Assembly (NCBI RefSeq): GCF_905220415.1
Contig: NC_059545.1
Span: 5,032,001-5,096,000 of the forward strand
DNA length: 64,000 bases
Reading direction: 5' to 3'
Origin: Colias croceus
Taxonomy: Eukaryota > Arthropoda > Insecta > Lepidoptera > Pieridae
The notes below the pieces were generated by a model. It did no database searches. It was not told the DNA's origin and was given only the letters and a program-made list of their open reading frames with translations. Position numbers and translations under genes: made by a program. Shown in pieces: positions 48,638 through 59,168 of this stretch. The first letter of the stretch is position 1. Every line of letters begins with the position of its first letter.

Positions 48638-49395
48638 AGGGGGGCAGGAAAGAATGCTCTAGCTCTATGTTCGTTGGATGTAAATTCATCGTTACAGGAA
48701 GCTGTACAAGAGAGAGATCCTTGGCTAGATTACCTCATCGAAATTTTTAATATAGATACTTGGTATATCTATCTTATAAAAAGTAATAAGTTTCGTTGTT
48801 TGTAACTCATTCATGCAAAAACGGCGATGTAGCTTATGCTACGGAGCTACATTAGCTACAGAAACAGCTTTTGCGTTATATCTTTAGACTTTATCATGAC
48901 TTTATATAATACATAAATAAAACAGTGTGAAGTTGGGTGTTTGGACGTTTTGTAATTTAAAATGATAAATTTCAGATAATTTAAAATGTTTATTTTTATT
49001 CCCAACAACGCTCTGTAATAAAATACAATGAATTGAATTTTTAAAATGAAATGTAATTAAATACATTGAATTGAAAGGAAATCTGCCTTACATTAAGAAT
49101 TCAATGTCGTCGAAAAGCTTTCTTATTATGTACTTGTATATAGAGTGCTTAGAATCTCTTGATAATACTCAATATTCACGGGATATCGGTCAACGCATTG
49201 AAGTCCAAGATGAATATTGAAGTCATAATATTATTAATTATGTTATTCTAAAGAAAATAAAGCATATTTACTAAAGTACCTAAGTTAAGCTACATACATT
49301 AACATATAATAATTATACAGTCTTACTAAGTTTATTTTTTAATATTTCTCTTTAATTTACTCTACTGAATAGTTAACAATTTATTCAACCCTGTC
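48638..49395. other. Intergenic DNA, unrecognised plus-strand frame at its start
   Basis: The frame 48614-48805 reads GAGKNALALCSLDVNSSLQE and ends IFNIDTWYIYL. Its composition is fairly protein-like, but it starts inside a repeat and has no recognised family, so I do not call it a gene. Confidence 0.35.
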
Positions 49396-49410
49396 ATATT
49401 ATACTCGTTT

Positions 49411-49733
49411 GAAGAGCAGTGGTGGCTAAGAGCAGTGGTGGCTCAGTGGTGAGACCTCGGACTTCGAATCGATAAGTCCGTGGTTCGAGACCAGGCGATC
49501 GCGCAGGAAATAAATTGATTTTTCAATTTATCTGCGCATGTTGTAACATCACCACTGCTCGAACGGTGAAGGAAAACATCGTGAGGAAACCGACATGTCG
49601 AAGAATTAAAAAGTTCGACGACATGTGTCATCCGCCAACCCGCACTTGGCCAGCGTGGTGGATTATGGCCTGTACCCTCATAGGAGGCCCGTGTCCCAGC
49701 AGTGGGAATGCAGCAGTATATGGGCTGATGATG
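49411..49733 (+). mobile_element. tRNA-derived SINE with 15-bp target-site duplication
   Basis: The head contains a pol III A-box-like GTGGCTCAGTGGTGAGAC and a B-box-like GTGGTTCGAGACC (about 49437-49495). The body ends CAGCAGTATATGGGCTGATG followed by a TGA/ATG repeat. The 15-base sequence ATATTATACTCGTTT flanks it at 49396-49410 and 49734-49748, a perfect duplication. An 18-base stretch (AGAGCAGTGGTGGCT) is duplicated at the 5' end. Its frames (for example 49515-49793) are not host coding. Confidence 0.9.
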
Positions 49734-49748
49734 ATATTATACTCGTTT

Positions 49749-50320
49749 AAGCCTACTCGTAAATGTAATTCTAAGTATTCAGATTGGTTGTGACATATTT
49801 TATTAATAAATGATAAAACGCATTATATCATGTTCACATCCGTTTTTAATTAAAATTTAAACTCATATTTTACATTCGTACTATCATAATAGGCAAACTG
49901 ATATGATGTTAACTTACTGACCCTGAATTATTCAGTCACTGTGAAAGAATAAGAAATTGAAAACATGGACTACTTTCTTACTTTTTTTGGAGTAAATATG
50001 GACTGTTTAAATCAAAGCAGTCTGACTCTTTAGCCAACATCAGTAAATCCCGACTCGAGGGCACAGGTCGTGTGACTTTACTATTTCTAAAGCCAGCTTT
50101 ATCGTATTGATGTTTATACTCAACTACATTAAGGTCAGATTAGGAGTTCAGTACAACGTATGACCTAGATATTAAATATAGGTTACATTTTAGATACAAG
50201 ATATGTTTGTTGCCACAGTTATTTATTGACAACTTTGCACGTGGCGAATTCCGATAACGCCGACCATATGAAATAGGCTGTTACAGAAATGGACACAGAA
50301 AAATAAAACAACGGTATAAA
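49749..50320. other. Intergenic DNA downstream of the insulin-like gene
   Basis: AT-rich, no gene seen. Confidence 0.5.
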
Positions 50321-50323
50321 TAA

Positions 50324-50887
50324 ATATGTTTATTACAAACAACAATCAACATGTACCAATTAAATTATTGCCTTACACACAGATTTAAATTATTACTTTG
50401 TTTTTATTTACATACAATTCTCGGAACTATTTAATTAAATACTTATTTAAATTAGTTTTAACATAATATGATGCTTAAAATAAAAATAATTTATAAATTA
50501 ATATTTAATCAGTCTGTACAGAAATAAGTTATTACACGAACAAACAGAACTTTTTTTTCATTTGCTTTTAAATCTATATATAAATTAAACATTAATTAGC
50601 ATTGGAGACGTATTAATTAATATTTTTCCATTACAATCTATAAAATATTCCATTTTGAGTAAGAAATTTATGGACGTGCATCATTACAATCGCCTTAAAT
50701 TAATAACTTTATCTTTTAAATAAAGGCAGGTTTTAAGTAAAATATCTACATTCGTCTTACATAATCAAGGTACTATTTACATATTTTATAATTAAAGCAA
50801 AAATGAGATCATTTAGAGGTTCGTGATTTCACACCTCGCTTAGGCCATCGACTTTAATAAGTACGTTTCAACTATTCAGAAAGCACT
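50324..50887 (-). other. Probable 3' UTR of the insulin-like peptide gene
   Basis: Directly after the stop there is an ATTAAA about 30 bases downstream on the minus strand (near 50855). A canonical AATAAA lies further down at about 50333. The transcript could end at either. The stretch has no coding. Confidence 0.3.
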
Positions 50888-51208
50888 TCACCAATCTTCA
50901 GGGCAGTACTGGATTAATTGTGCAACTGTACAAGCATGCACACAGCATTCGTCGGCCACCTGCCTTCGATGTCTCTCCTTCAAATACACCATAGAAGCCC
51001 GCTTTGCCCTCACCCTCGACAAACTATTAGGTGGAAGATCACTGATCATTATGTTACCTGTGCATATCTGAAATATCAGGTTCGATAGCGACCGGCTACA
51101 CAAATCTTTGAACACTGAATTTAAAGTCAACGAATCACCACTGATAATTCTTCCGTATAAAATCATTATATAAAAAATCCAATGTACGTTTTTAGACAGC
51201 AAGCACAT
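50888..51208 (-). CDS. Insulin-like peptide precursor
   Basis: A 106-residue secreted precursor. The N-terminal 24 residues are hydrophobic, a signal peptide with likely cleavage after SG. The B chain has Cys37 and Cys49 separated by 11 residues (CSRSLSNLIFQIC), the insulin B-chain spacing, although the usual Gly after the first Cys is Ser. Furin-type sites RAKR (67-70) and RHRR (79-82) release a short connecting peptide. The A chain starts at Gln83 as QVADECCVHACTVAQLIQYC, giving the CC-x3-C-x8-C pattern (Cys88, 89, 93, 102), then PEDW. The gene is intronless, as moth bombyxin-type genes are. It would act as a hormone on the insulin/relaxin receptor pathway. Whether it is bombyxin-like, IGF-like or another class cannot be settled by eye. 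The start ATG has the context GTGAAAAATG. Confidence 0.9.
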   Translation of the reverse strand: MCLLSKNVHWIFYIMILYGRIISGDSLTLNSVFKDLCSRSLSNLIFQICTGNIMISDLPPNSLSRVRAKRASMVYLKERHRRQVADECCVHACTVAQLIQYCPEDW

Positions 51209-51222
51209 TTTTCACTCCCAGA

Positions 51223-51230
51223 TTGTTTAC
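51223..51230 (-). promoter_or_regulatory. FOXO-type motif next to the insulin-like gene
   Basis: TTGTTTAC (GTAAACAA on the coding strand) lies 15 bases upstream of the start codon. It matches the core FOXO-binding consensus. A single 8-base match in AT-rich DNA can occur by chance. Confidence 0.25.
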
Positions 51231-51628
51231 AATAACCGTGTTCGAGCAAAACTGGAGTTTCCGTCTGGAGTAAGCCCGCTGGTGGCTCACTCTCTCAATA
51301 AATAGAATAGATAACCTTTGTCAATTATTACAACTGTGTGGCACTAAGTTCAAAACAACATGTCATGGGCCTCACGGAAAGGGTTGCTTATACACAAAGC
51401 AATTAATCATTTATTGGGAAAGTCATTATGCGAATATAAATACTTTAATCAAACAGTGATTTGAATGTCGTAAACATATGTATCGTTAATGATATTGTTT
51501 GGTTGTTATTAGTGCCGTTATAACATTATGAATCAAATGTTCTTAAAAAGCTTGGTTCGTTATTTAGTTAAAGTATAGGTATATTCACAAAGTTTTAATC
51601 AGTAATAGCTACAATATGGGCGCATGAA

Positions 51629-51652
51629 GACAAGTCATCGCATCGACTTGTC
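51629..51652. repeat. Small inverted repeat upstream of the insulin-like gene
   Basis: GACAAGTC at 51629-51636 is followed after 8 bases by its exact complement GACTTGTC at 51645-51652, within a locally GC-richer block about 420 bases upstream of the start codon. It could be a protein-binding palindrome. Confidence 0.35.
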
Positions 51653-53600
51653 ATCGGCAGCCAAACGCGGCGTGTCGCCAAGTGCAATCTCGGCCTAACG
51701 CCAAGTCCATAAATGGTTTGTTATTTATAGAACGTAGATAAAGGGTTGTTTTTAGAGATTCGTTTGTAGACTACGGGGACAATCGCCCCCACGTATCCCG
51801 TTCATTATCGTTATATCATACAAATTGTTGACCTCAAATTAACTGATTTGATAATTGAGATATATCCGGTCCATTCTTTCATTTAGTTTAAAAAGAATAA
51901 TAATTAATAATGACGTTTATTCCCATACTAATAAGTACCTAACTAATTATATTGTTATTATTTACATTGCATTTAAAAATAACCGTTCCGTTTCACGTGG
52001 AAACAAAATATTGACAACATAAAGTTTTATCAGCCGGTTGCATAACATTGTGTTTATGATAGATAGCTTGTGATATATACACAATAATGTATTGTAATTT
52101 ACTATCACCAGAGATTCCTAAGTTCAAAATAACAATGTTTACAAAACATTAAGATATTGAGTTATTGTGATACGTTTATGAAAACTTCCACTTTATATTG
52201 CATAGCAAATTTCTCATCGAGCTTTGTTTGTTTATAAAAATCAGATTAAAAAAATTGTAGTGATTAAAAATTAAGTAAAAAACAGAATACTATTTATGAT
52301 GAATCAATATCTTCTTTCACCGAATTTTACAGTCAGAAGTGGTCATCCTTTCGTATTAAGCAATGTTCCTTTTTTTCTCTTTCTATTTACTAGGTTGGTA
52401 GTAATAATTTAATATTGTGAATTTAAATCAGATATATTTTACATGTAAGTAGTCGTAGTATATTCCATGCCAGACAATTATTGATCAACATACTACCTAT
52501 AAAATATGGGTCACATTAATAGTACACAATAATGAATAATATTCAGCACTTTATTACGCATACGATTTATGTATGACAAGACTTACATCTCTCTTAATTT
52601 ATAGTTCATAATATCTAGGCCTAGGTATTTTCCAAGAATAGATAGTAACAAGAATTGTTGAACAAAACATCCTGTATGTTTAAGGAAAATTACAGTTTAG
52701 TTTAGTCGGTAGGTCCACTCCCTATGGTTCATCTGTAGGAAGTGGGAGTCCGACATAACCTACGGCCTCTTCCCCGAAGGCCGTGGGTATGCAAGAGCAT
52801 TCTCCACTATAAAAAGGTACCTCATTATTATTCAGATTAAACGAAAGCTTTTCTATAATGCTCTGGCTCTTTTTAGTAATTATAGGATATATTTTTCCTG
52901 ATATTTAAGACCATGTTCATTAAACCTTTTGAAATTAATAAATATATGTATTATGTATTTGTATTGTTACTTGTAGTTTTGCCAAAGAGTGCGGTAAAAA
53001 GTTGAACTATTCAAACCGGAAATAAGTACTTCTTAATTTTTTTAAACAAGAATAGTGAATAAAAACAACTTTTTGGCAAGGTTATTAAGGACATGAAAGC
53101 AAACAAGTATGTAATATATTTATTTTTGATGAAATACAAATTATAATGTATTCATATTGCGAATATCAACTTGACATAATAACCTAATTACAATTCGCGA
53201 AGTATCTTATTATCTCTCTACATAGATTTATATTCAATATTATACGTGTAAACTACATTTATGTAACTGTTTTATTACTCGTATATTATGACTGTCTAGC
53301 TTATAAAGGTCGAATATTAGCGCCAGGGTTTTTGGGTATTGTTAGTGGTTAGGTATTTTTATGTGAAATTCCATAGCAAGACCCTAAGTTGTGAATTCTT
53401 CCTATGTTATGGCCAGGATCAATGAAATATTCGTTTAACATTATATGGTGGTTTGTCCACATTAAATGACTAACCACCACTAATTTACCGTTTTTACTAA
53501 AGGTTATATTACATATTCAAGGTATGGAAACAATATCATATTTTTTCTTATTTTTTTGTGGTAGAGCAAGCAGAGATCTACTCTTTTGTTTATGAAAGTG
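51653..53600. other. Intergenic DNA with one hairpin-rich repeat near 52690-52820
   Basis: No gene seen. At 52700-52800 a GC-rich stretch contains CCTACGGCC and GGCCGTGGG around TCTTCCCCGAA, an imperfect hairpin, next to GTCCACTCCC and GGGAGTCCGAC. It resembles the structured 3' end of a retroelement, but there is no coding to confirm it. Confidence 0.4.
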
Positions 53601-53609
53601 GTCACCAGG

Positions 53610-54165
53610 GGCCATAACTCGCACTGGAGCCACAAAATACAACTGAGTGATTTAAATCTCTACAACGTGTCATCTCTTGTCACGCTGTAGATATAAAATG
53701 CAGACCCAGTTAAAACACCTGCATAACTAGCAGTGCAGCATCAAAACAATTGAGTGATCAGTGATATGTCATCTCTCATCACGTTGTAGTGATAAAATAC
53801 AGCCACAGTCACCACACCTATTTGTTCTATCCCAAATTGTCTGCTTACCAGCAGTAATTAATTGCAACCACTGTAACTAGCAATGTAGCATAAAATGAAA
53901 CTGAGTGATATGTCATCTCCGCTGTCACGCTCTTGCGATGAACACCGTTACACAGGGGTATTGTATTTTATCAAATTTTTCACTCACGCACGCACGCAGT
54001 GACGATTACTATTTCACAAATGACAAAACCTACCAGGTAGCATAATTAATTACACCCACTGTAACTGGTAGTGTAGCATCAAAATACAACTGAGTGATAT
54101 GTCATCTCTTGTCACGCTGGATCGATGCAATACAGCCCGCGTGATACGACACCTGCACAGTTTCA
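53610..54165 (+). repeat. Degenerate repeat array around the motif CTGAGTGATATGTCATCTC
   Basis: At least four units start at about 53643, 53750, 53901 and 54090. Each has (C/T)TGAGTGAT, TGTCATCTC, a TCACGCTG-type block and an ATACAGCC-type block. Each of the last three is preceded by ACTGGTAGTGTAGCATCAAA-like sequence. Spacing is uneven (107, 151, 189) and units are diverged. An (ACGC)n run lies near 53992-54000. No ORF crosses it. Confidence 0.7.
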
Positions 54166-54169
54166 CTAA

Positions 54170-55030
54170 TAACGTATAATAAACGTTTAGGGTGATATGA
54201 GGTGTCACCGTATGCCAGTATTTACGGAGTTAACATAGCTATATTTCATTTTAAAACTACGTTTATACATGAGTTATCAACTACGATTGACTGTTTTTGT
54301 ATTGTTTTCGAGAAATGCGCGAGTAATATACGAAGAACTACTATTACTCGTGATACATTATTTGTATAACTGATATTAATTTTACATTACACTTTTTTAC
54401 TCTGTTAGATATTTAAGAAAATGTTTAATTATAGGTTTTAAAATCTGTGATCGTTAGTGTTATTATACAATTAACATACCTCTAGTTTACGCTTTATATA
54501 TTTTAATTAAATAATAATTTCTTAAGCACACTATCAAAGCGCAACAGATTCAGAGTCAAGTTTTGTCACGTTGTCGAGATTAAATTAATTTCTGGCAATA
54601 CAATGCTTGCAGGTGTTGCCTAATAGCGTATAATAAACTGTATATAGAAGATTTTAATATAAGCGAAGTCATTTATTCGCAAATAACTTGTTTTTATGCC
54701 GTCTGAGATAAATATTCCAGTGTTTGTTTACAATTGAGCTTGTCTGACTTCGTCCCAAATTAAGACAAGTGCAAAGTTTATTGAATAAATACGTTAAATA
54801 AATGAAGCTCAATTCATAACTAAAAGCAGAAAATAAAATCAACAGCAATAAATTAATTACGGACAATCTCAGGATATATTGGATTGAACTGAAAAAAATT
54901 CGTTAGGTAAAATAATTATTGACGAAGTTAAACGCGTGTTAGCAAGGAAACTTAATCAAATTGTATATTATAAGTCGTGTAGAAACAAACAACGCTACAT
55001 AACTTGTTTATGTTGATATATTATAGTTAT
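54170..55030. other. AT-rich intergenic DNA
   Basis: A faint further copy of the array motif may lie at 54540-54640 (GTTTTGTCACGTTGTCGAG). No gene seen. Confidence 0.4.
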
Positions 55031-55391
55031 ACTAGAGGTCCGCCCCGGCTTCGCCCGTGGTACATTTTTCGCAATAAAAGGTAGCCTATGTCCTTTCTCG
55101 GGTATCAAAATATCTCCATACCAAATTTCATGCAAATTGATTCAGTAGTTTAGGCGTGATTGAGTAACAGACAGAGTTACTTTCGCATTTATAATAATAA
55201 TAATAAATAATAAAATATCTTTATTTCACAACTTCAATACAAAATATAGACAAAAACGATGGTCCCGTACTAGACTATTGTCTGTATTACGGGTACCGAT
55301 GACCTTCCAGTGTTACAGTTGAGAAATATTGACGTAATTTAACAGAGATCCAAAAAATAAAAATAAAATAAAAAACAATATTAGTATGGAT
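55031..55391 (+). repeat. GTCCGCCCCGGC repeat interrupted by a LINE fragment
   Basis: The first part (55031-55195) follows the 27058 copy from ACTAG to TTCGCATTTATAAT. The expected end AATATTAGTATGGAT appears only at 55377-55391. The 181 bases between are a later insertion. Confidence 0.85.
55196..55376 (-). mobile_element. 5'-truncated LINE 3' end nested in a repeat
   Basis: On the minus strand it reads through ACGGGACCATCGTTTTTGTC to GAAATAAAGATATTTTATT followed by an (ATT)n tail. AATAAA next to a simple tail marks a retrotransposed 3' end. It sits exactly inside the repeat at 55031-55391, so it is younger than that copy. Confidence 0.7.
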
Positions 55392-56381
55392 TATTTCGGG
55401 TTTACCCCCTGTGCCATTGATAATACACTATAGACTAACCTAGATCGAAAGTCGAGGAAAACAAACAGCGTTATACACATTGAATAATATGGTCAATGTA
55501 TTTTCGTGGATGTATTGCACCGGTAAACGGGTTAATCAACCTTAGATGCGGTCAATATATTTTAACTAAGCGTTAAGCTAAAGGCTTTGCAATTCACAGT
55601 ACGTATAAAAAGGCTGATAATGTCTTTGTTATGCATCGAGCAAAACGGGAGCATTTATCCGGAATCAGTCACAATAAATTTGTGAATGAATGTACCTAAG
55701 CTACGGGTGAATTCAAAGCGTTGTGATTTGGTTAAATAAATAATGTCACTTAATTTCGTTCTACGATTTTAATATTTTGTTAAACTAAAATTACGATAAG
55801 CTCATTAACAAAGTTATCATCAAATCATCTATACGAGGAAACCTTTCCTAAACTTTTATCTTTTAAATATTACATTCAGGTGTAAACTGTAAACAAGAAA
55901 GGATAAAAACCAATACAGAAACATTTTCCTTTATACCAAAGCAAATCCGTCTTCACGTAGACGGGTGTTGTCGTTATCGTTAAGAAAACATGGACGTGCC
56001 AAAGAAAAATAAATGTCTTGCTTGCACCTGTACTATCAACACGAAGCCATTCGAGCTATTTTTCTTACCAATAAGTATTCTTTGTTACTAGAAATCTATG
56101 TGAATAAACAAAATTTTATTTCCCCTCTACTTGTATAATGCAGAACGGTGTAGACAGATCGATTATATATTGAATATTGTTGAAATTTATAGAAACTATG
56201 GTTAAATTAAGAGTTCTAAGCATCTAAACTAATTTACCACTTTTAATAAACTTCAGCCACTTTAGATAAATCTTAAACGCAATTAATAAAACGTTTTATT
56301 TTATCGCTTATCACAATGAGAATAATGTTTTCTAAGAGTTTTGTTTTGCGGTTAAACTTTATTTGTAATAGGTACACTTTC
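55392..56381. other. Intergenic DNA, nothing identified
   Basis: No gene or clear repeat seen. Confidence 0.5.
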
Positions 56382-56662
56382 ATTGGTTTGAGGTCTGATT
56401 ATTAAATTTGAAATTCAAATTCAAATTCAAATTATATTTATTTGCAAGAATGTAGTTACAAATTATAGATGTTTTCATTACAATATTATGTGGCTAATAC
56501 ATTCTACCCATTTATTGGGTGTGCAAATATTAAAAAAGAAAGTTGATTAGTTTAATTATTTAAATGTACACACAATTCAATTTTCACAATTACGCGAACG
56601 CACTACGATTTACACGATTATATCACTACACACTTCACTTATCACACACAATTCAGTTTACA

Positions 56663-57675
56663 CTACTTCAAAGTCATAAATTCTTCAATGTCATAAAATT
56701 GTTTTACCATTAACCAGTTCGTCAGTTTATTTTTGAAAAGATTTACTGGTAGTTCCTTGAAATTGTCCGGTATTTTATTATATATTTTAATAGCCATAAA
56801 TGTTACACTGTTTTTAGCTTTGTTGATTCTACACGTTGGGAAATGTAATTTGTTTTGGTATCTTGTCAACATATGCGAATTTACTTCTCCTTTCTTCTTA
56901 AAGTATTCCGGGTGATATTTTACAAATAAACATACTTCTCTTATGTACATGCAAGTTAAAGTAAGGATCCGTAATTTACTAAACAGAGGTCTACAACTGT
57001 CTCTTTGGTTCAAACCGCACAGAGCTCTGATACATTTTTTTTGTGAGACAAATACCTTCCGCACATCACAAGATTGTCCCCAAAGAATGATTCCATATGA
57101 AAGTACAGAGGAAACGTAGGCATGATAAGCATTTATTGCTGCATTCATAGAAACAGTATCTCTTAGACGCCGTAATACGTAAACGAAACGATTAATTCTG
57201 TCACAAACGTAATCAATGTGTTTGTTCCATTTTAGACCTTCATCCAACAAAACACCCAAGAATTTATGATGATCTACTTGTTCTATTACTTGGTTATCAC
57301 ACTTTATATTTAGGTTTATTTTGGAGCAATTCTTAGTATAAAATTGAATTATTTTTGTTTTTAATAAGTTAATTTTAAGATTGTTGTCTTCTAACCATTT
57401 TACAATATTTTTAACTGCTTCATTTATATCTCTCTCGTACGTTTCCTTTTCAGTACATTTAACAATTAGGGTAGTGTCGTCTGCGAATAAAACTGATTTG
57501 TGTTTCACTGATTTCGGTAGGTCATTAATATACAAGAGAAATAAAAACGGGCCGAGCACACTTCCTTGTGGTACACCTGATCTATTAGTTTTTTTTACTG
57601 ATCTATATACGTTTCTTGATTGATTTACTATTTGTTGTACTTCCACATACTGATCTCTATCCTTTAAATACTAGC
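56663..57675 (-). pseudogene. Retrotransposon ORF2, downstream part with catalytic YADD-type motif
   Basis: In the frame shifted by one relative to the upstream part, it reads YLKDRDQYVEVQQ, then RSGVPQGSVLGPFLFLLYIN and the catalytic FADDT. After that come the thumb region (KFLGVLLDEGLKWNKHIDYV) and a C-terminal region ending FMTLK. The catalytic aspartates are intact. The two parts together would make a normal reverse transcriptase; a single frameshift disables this copy. Confidence 0.88.
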
Positions 57676-59130
57676 AATCCATTCTTTGGCAATTCCTCTT
57701 ATACCATATTTATCTAACTTAAGCAAGAGTAATTCATGGTCTACAAAATCAAATGCCTTGCTCATATCTAAAAATATAGCGCTTACGGGTTTTTTTTCGA
57801 TGAAGGCTTGAATTATTTCTTTCACCATATCAAAGCATGCTAATGAAGTGGAACTATTTTTCCTAAATCCAAACTGTTCTTTACATAAGATCTTGTTTCT
57901 ATCAATATAATTTCTAATTCTTTCTAAGATTACTTTTTCAAATATTTTAGATATCACTGGTATTAACGCTATCGGTCTGTAATTTTTAATATCTTTTGGA
58001 TCGTCTTTTTTAAATAATGGTTTTATCACTGATGTTTTTAGCGCGTGTGGAAAAGTTCCCTGTTCCATCGATAAATTTACAAGAAAAGACAACGGTTCGC
58101 AAATATGGTTACTGCAGGATTTTAATATTTTTGTACTTATTCCATCTGTTCCTACTGAATTAGTGTTATTAAGTGATTTTATTATTTTACAAATTTCGAT
58201 ACTGTTTGTAGGTGTTAAGAAAATAGTATTGCAACTTTCTGTAGTCAAAGTCTTTTTTATGGCATTTACATCAAAATTAAATTTCGTTTGATTTGTGATG
58301 TCCATAAAAAAATTATTAAACTGTTCGCAAATTTCATTCATTGAGTTGTATATTTTATTATTAACTACAATCTCTTCAATTTCTGTAATATTAGTTTCGT
58401 CATTAATATTATTAGATATCATTTGCCATAAAGCTTTGTTCTTATTTTTTGCCAATTTAATAAATTTTTCACTTTGAATTTGTTTTGACTTAAGAATGCA
58501 CCTTTTTAGTATATTTTTATATTTCACATAATGATTCCAACTATGAGTATACATTTTTTTAATATATATATTTTTAAGATAAAGTTGTCGCTTTCTTATA
58601 CAACATTTCTTCAATCCTTTTGTTATCCAGTTAAGATTAGATTTTCCTGTACTTCTCTTTATCTTAATAATAGGAAAACAGAGATCATAAAACAGTTTGA
58701 ATAACTCATAAAAAGCATTAAAGCATTCATTTAAATTATTAAATTCATGTGTTTCGGAGAAGCTTAATGATGACATACATTCACAAAATTTACGAATATT
58801 CTCATTACAGTAGTCTCTTTTTGTCTCAAACCAGGATACGTTTGTTTTGCGCTTTGTCATACTAACTTTTAATATCTGTGCCGTTTCATGGTCTGACAAA
58901 CCGAGGTGTAGTACTTCTGTGTTCACATTTCTTTTTATATTTGTTGCTATTTGGTCTATGCATGCATTTTTCCTAGTAGGTGTTTTTATTAAGCATTCAA
59001 TATTAAAGTTCTGTAGTAAAGTAATGAGTTCATCTGAAAACTTAGTCTTTTTAAGAATATCAATATTCCAATCTCCACATAATATTATTTTTTTATTTTT
59101 AAATCCAATCCTTTGTAATATATCATGATT
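57664..59130 (-). pseudogene. Retrotransposon ORF2, upstream part: partial endonuclease and first half of reverse transcriptase
   Basis: Open from a stop at about 59131 to TAA at 57664, with no ATG needed because the 5' end is truncated. It carries GDWNID (endonuclease, in place of the usual GDFN), then LGLSDHE, the last endonuclease motif. The reverse transcriptase follows with NSVGTDGIS, NYRPIALIPVISKIFEK and FLDMSKAFDFVDH, stopping just before the catalytic loop. One base appears to be lost near 57672, since the downstream frame continues smoothly from that point. Confidence 0.85.
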
Positions 59131-59168
59131 TTAATAAGTAAATGTTTATTGGTTTGAGGTCTGATTAT

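Larger units (their letters stand above)
56403..59147 (-). mobile_element. Non-LTR retrotransposon, 5'-truncated, with 21-bp target-site duplication
   Basis: A 21-base sequence (56382-56402, beginning ATTGGTTTGAGG) is repeated exactly at 59148-59168. Between them, on the minus strand, lie a partial endonuclease, a reverse transcriptase, a 3' UTR and a terminal (AATTTG)n tail. The 5' end is truncated inside the endonuclease near 59130. A short fragment of the same family is at 40656-40815. The coding order fits the CR1/Jockey group. Confidence 0.92.

Noticed and set aside
49437..49510. A functional tRNA gene
   Set aside because: The A- and B-box-like sequences are the head of a SINE with target-site duplication, and the segment does not fold as a complete tRNA by eye.
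49515..49793. Plus-strand 92-codon frame
   Set aside because: It lies within the SINE body and runs into flanking DNA.
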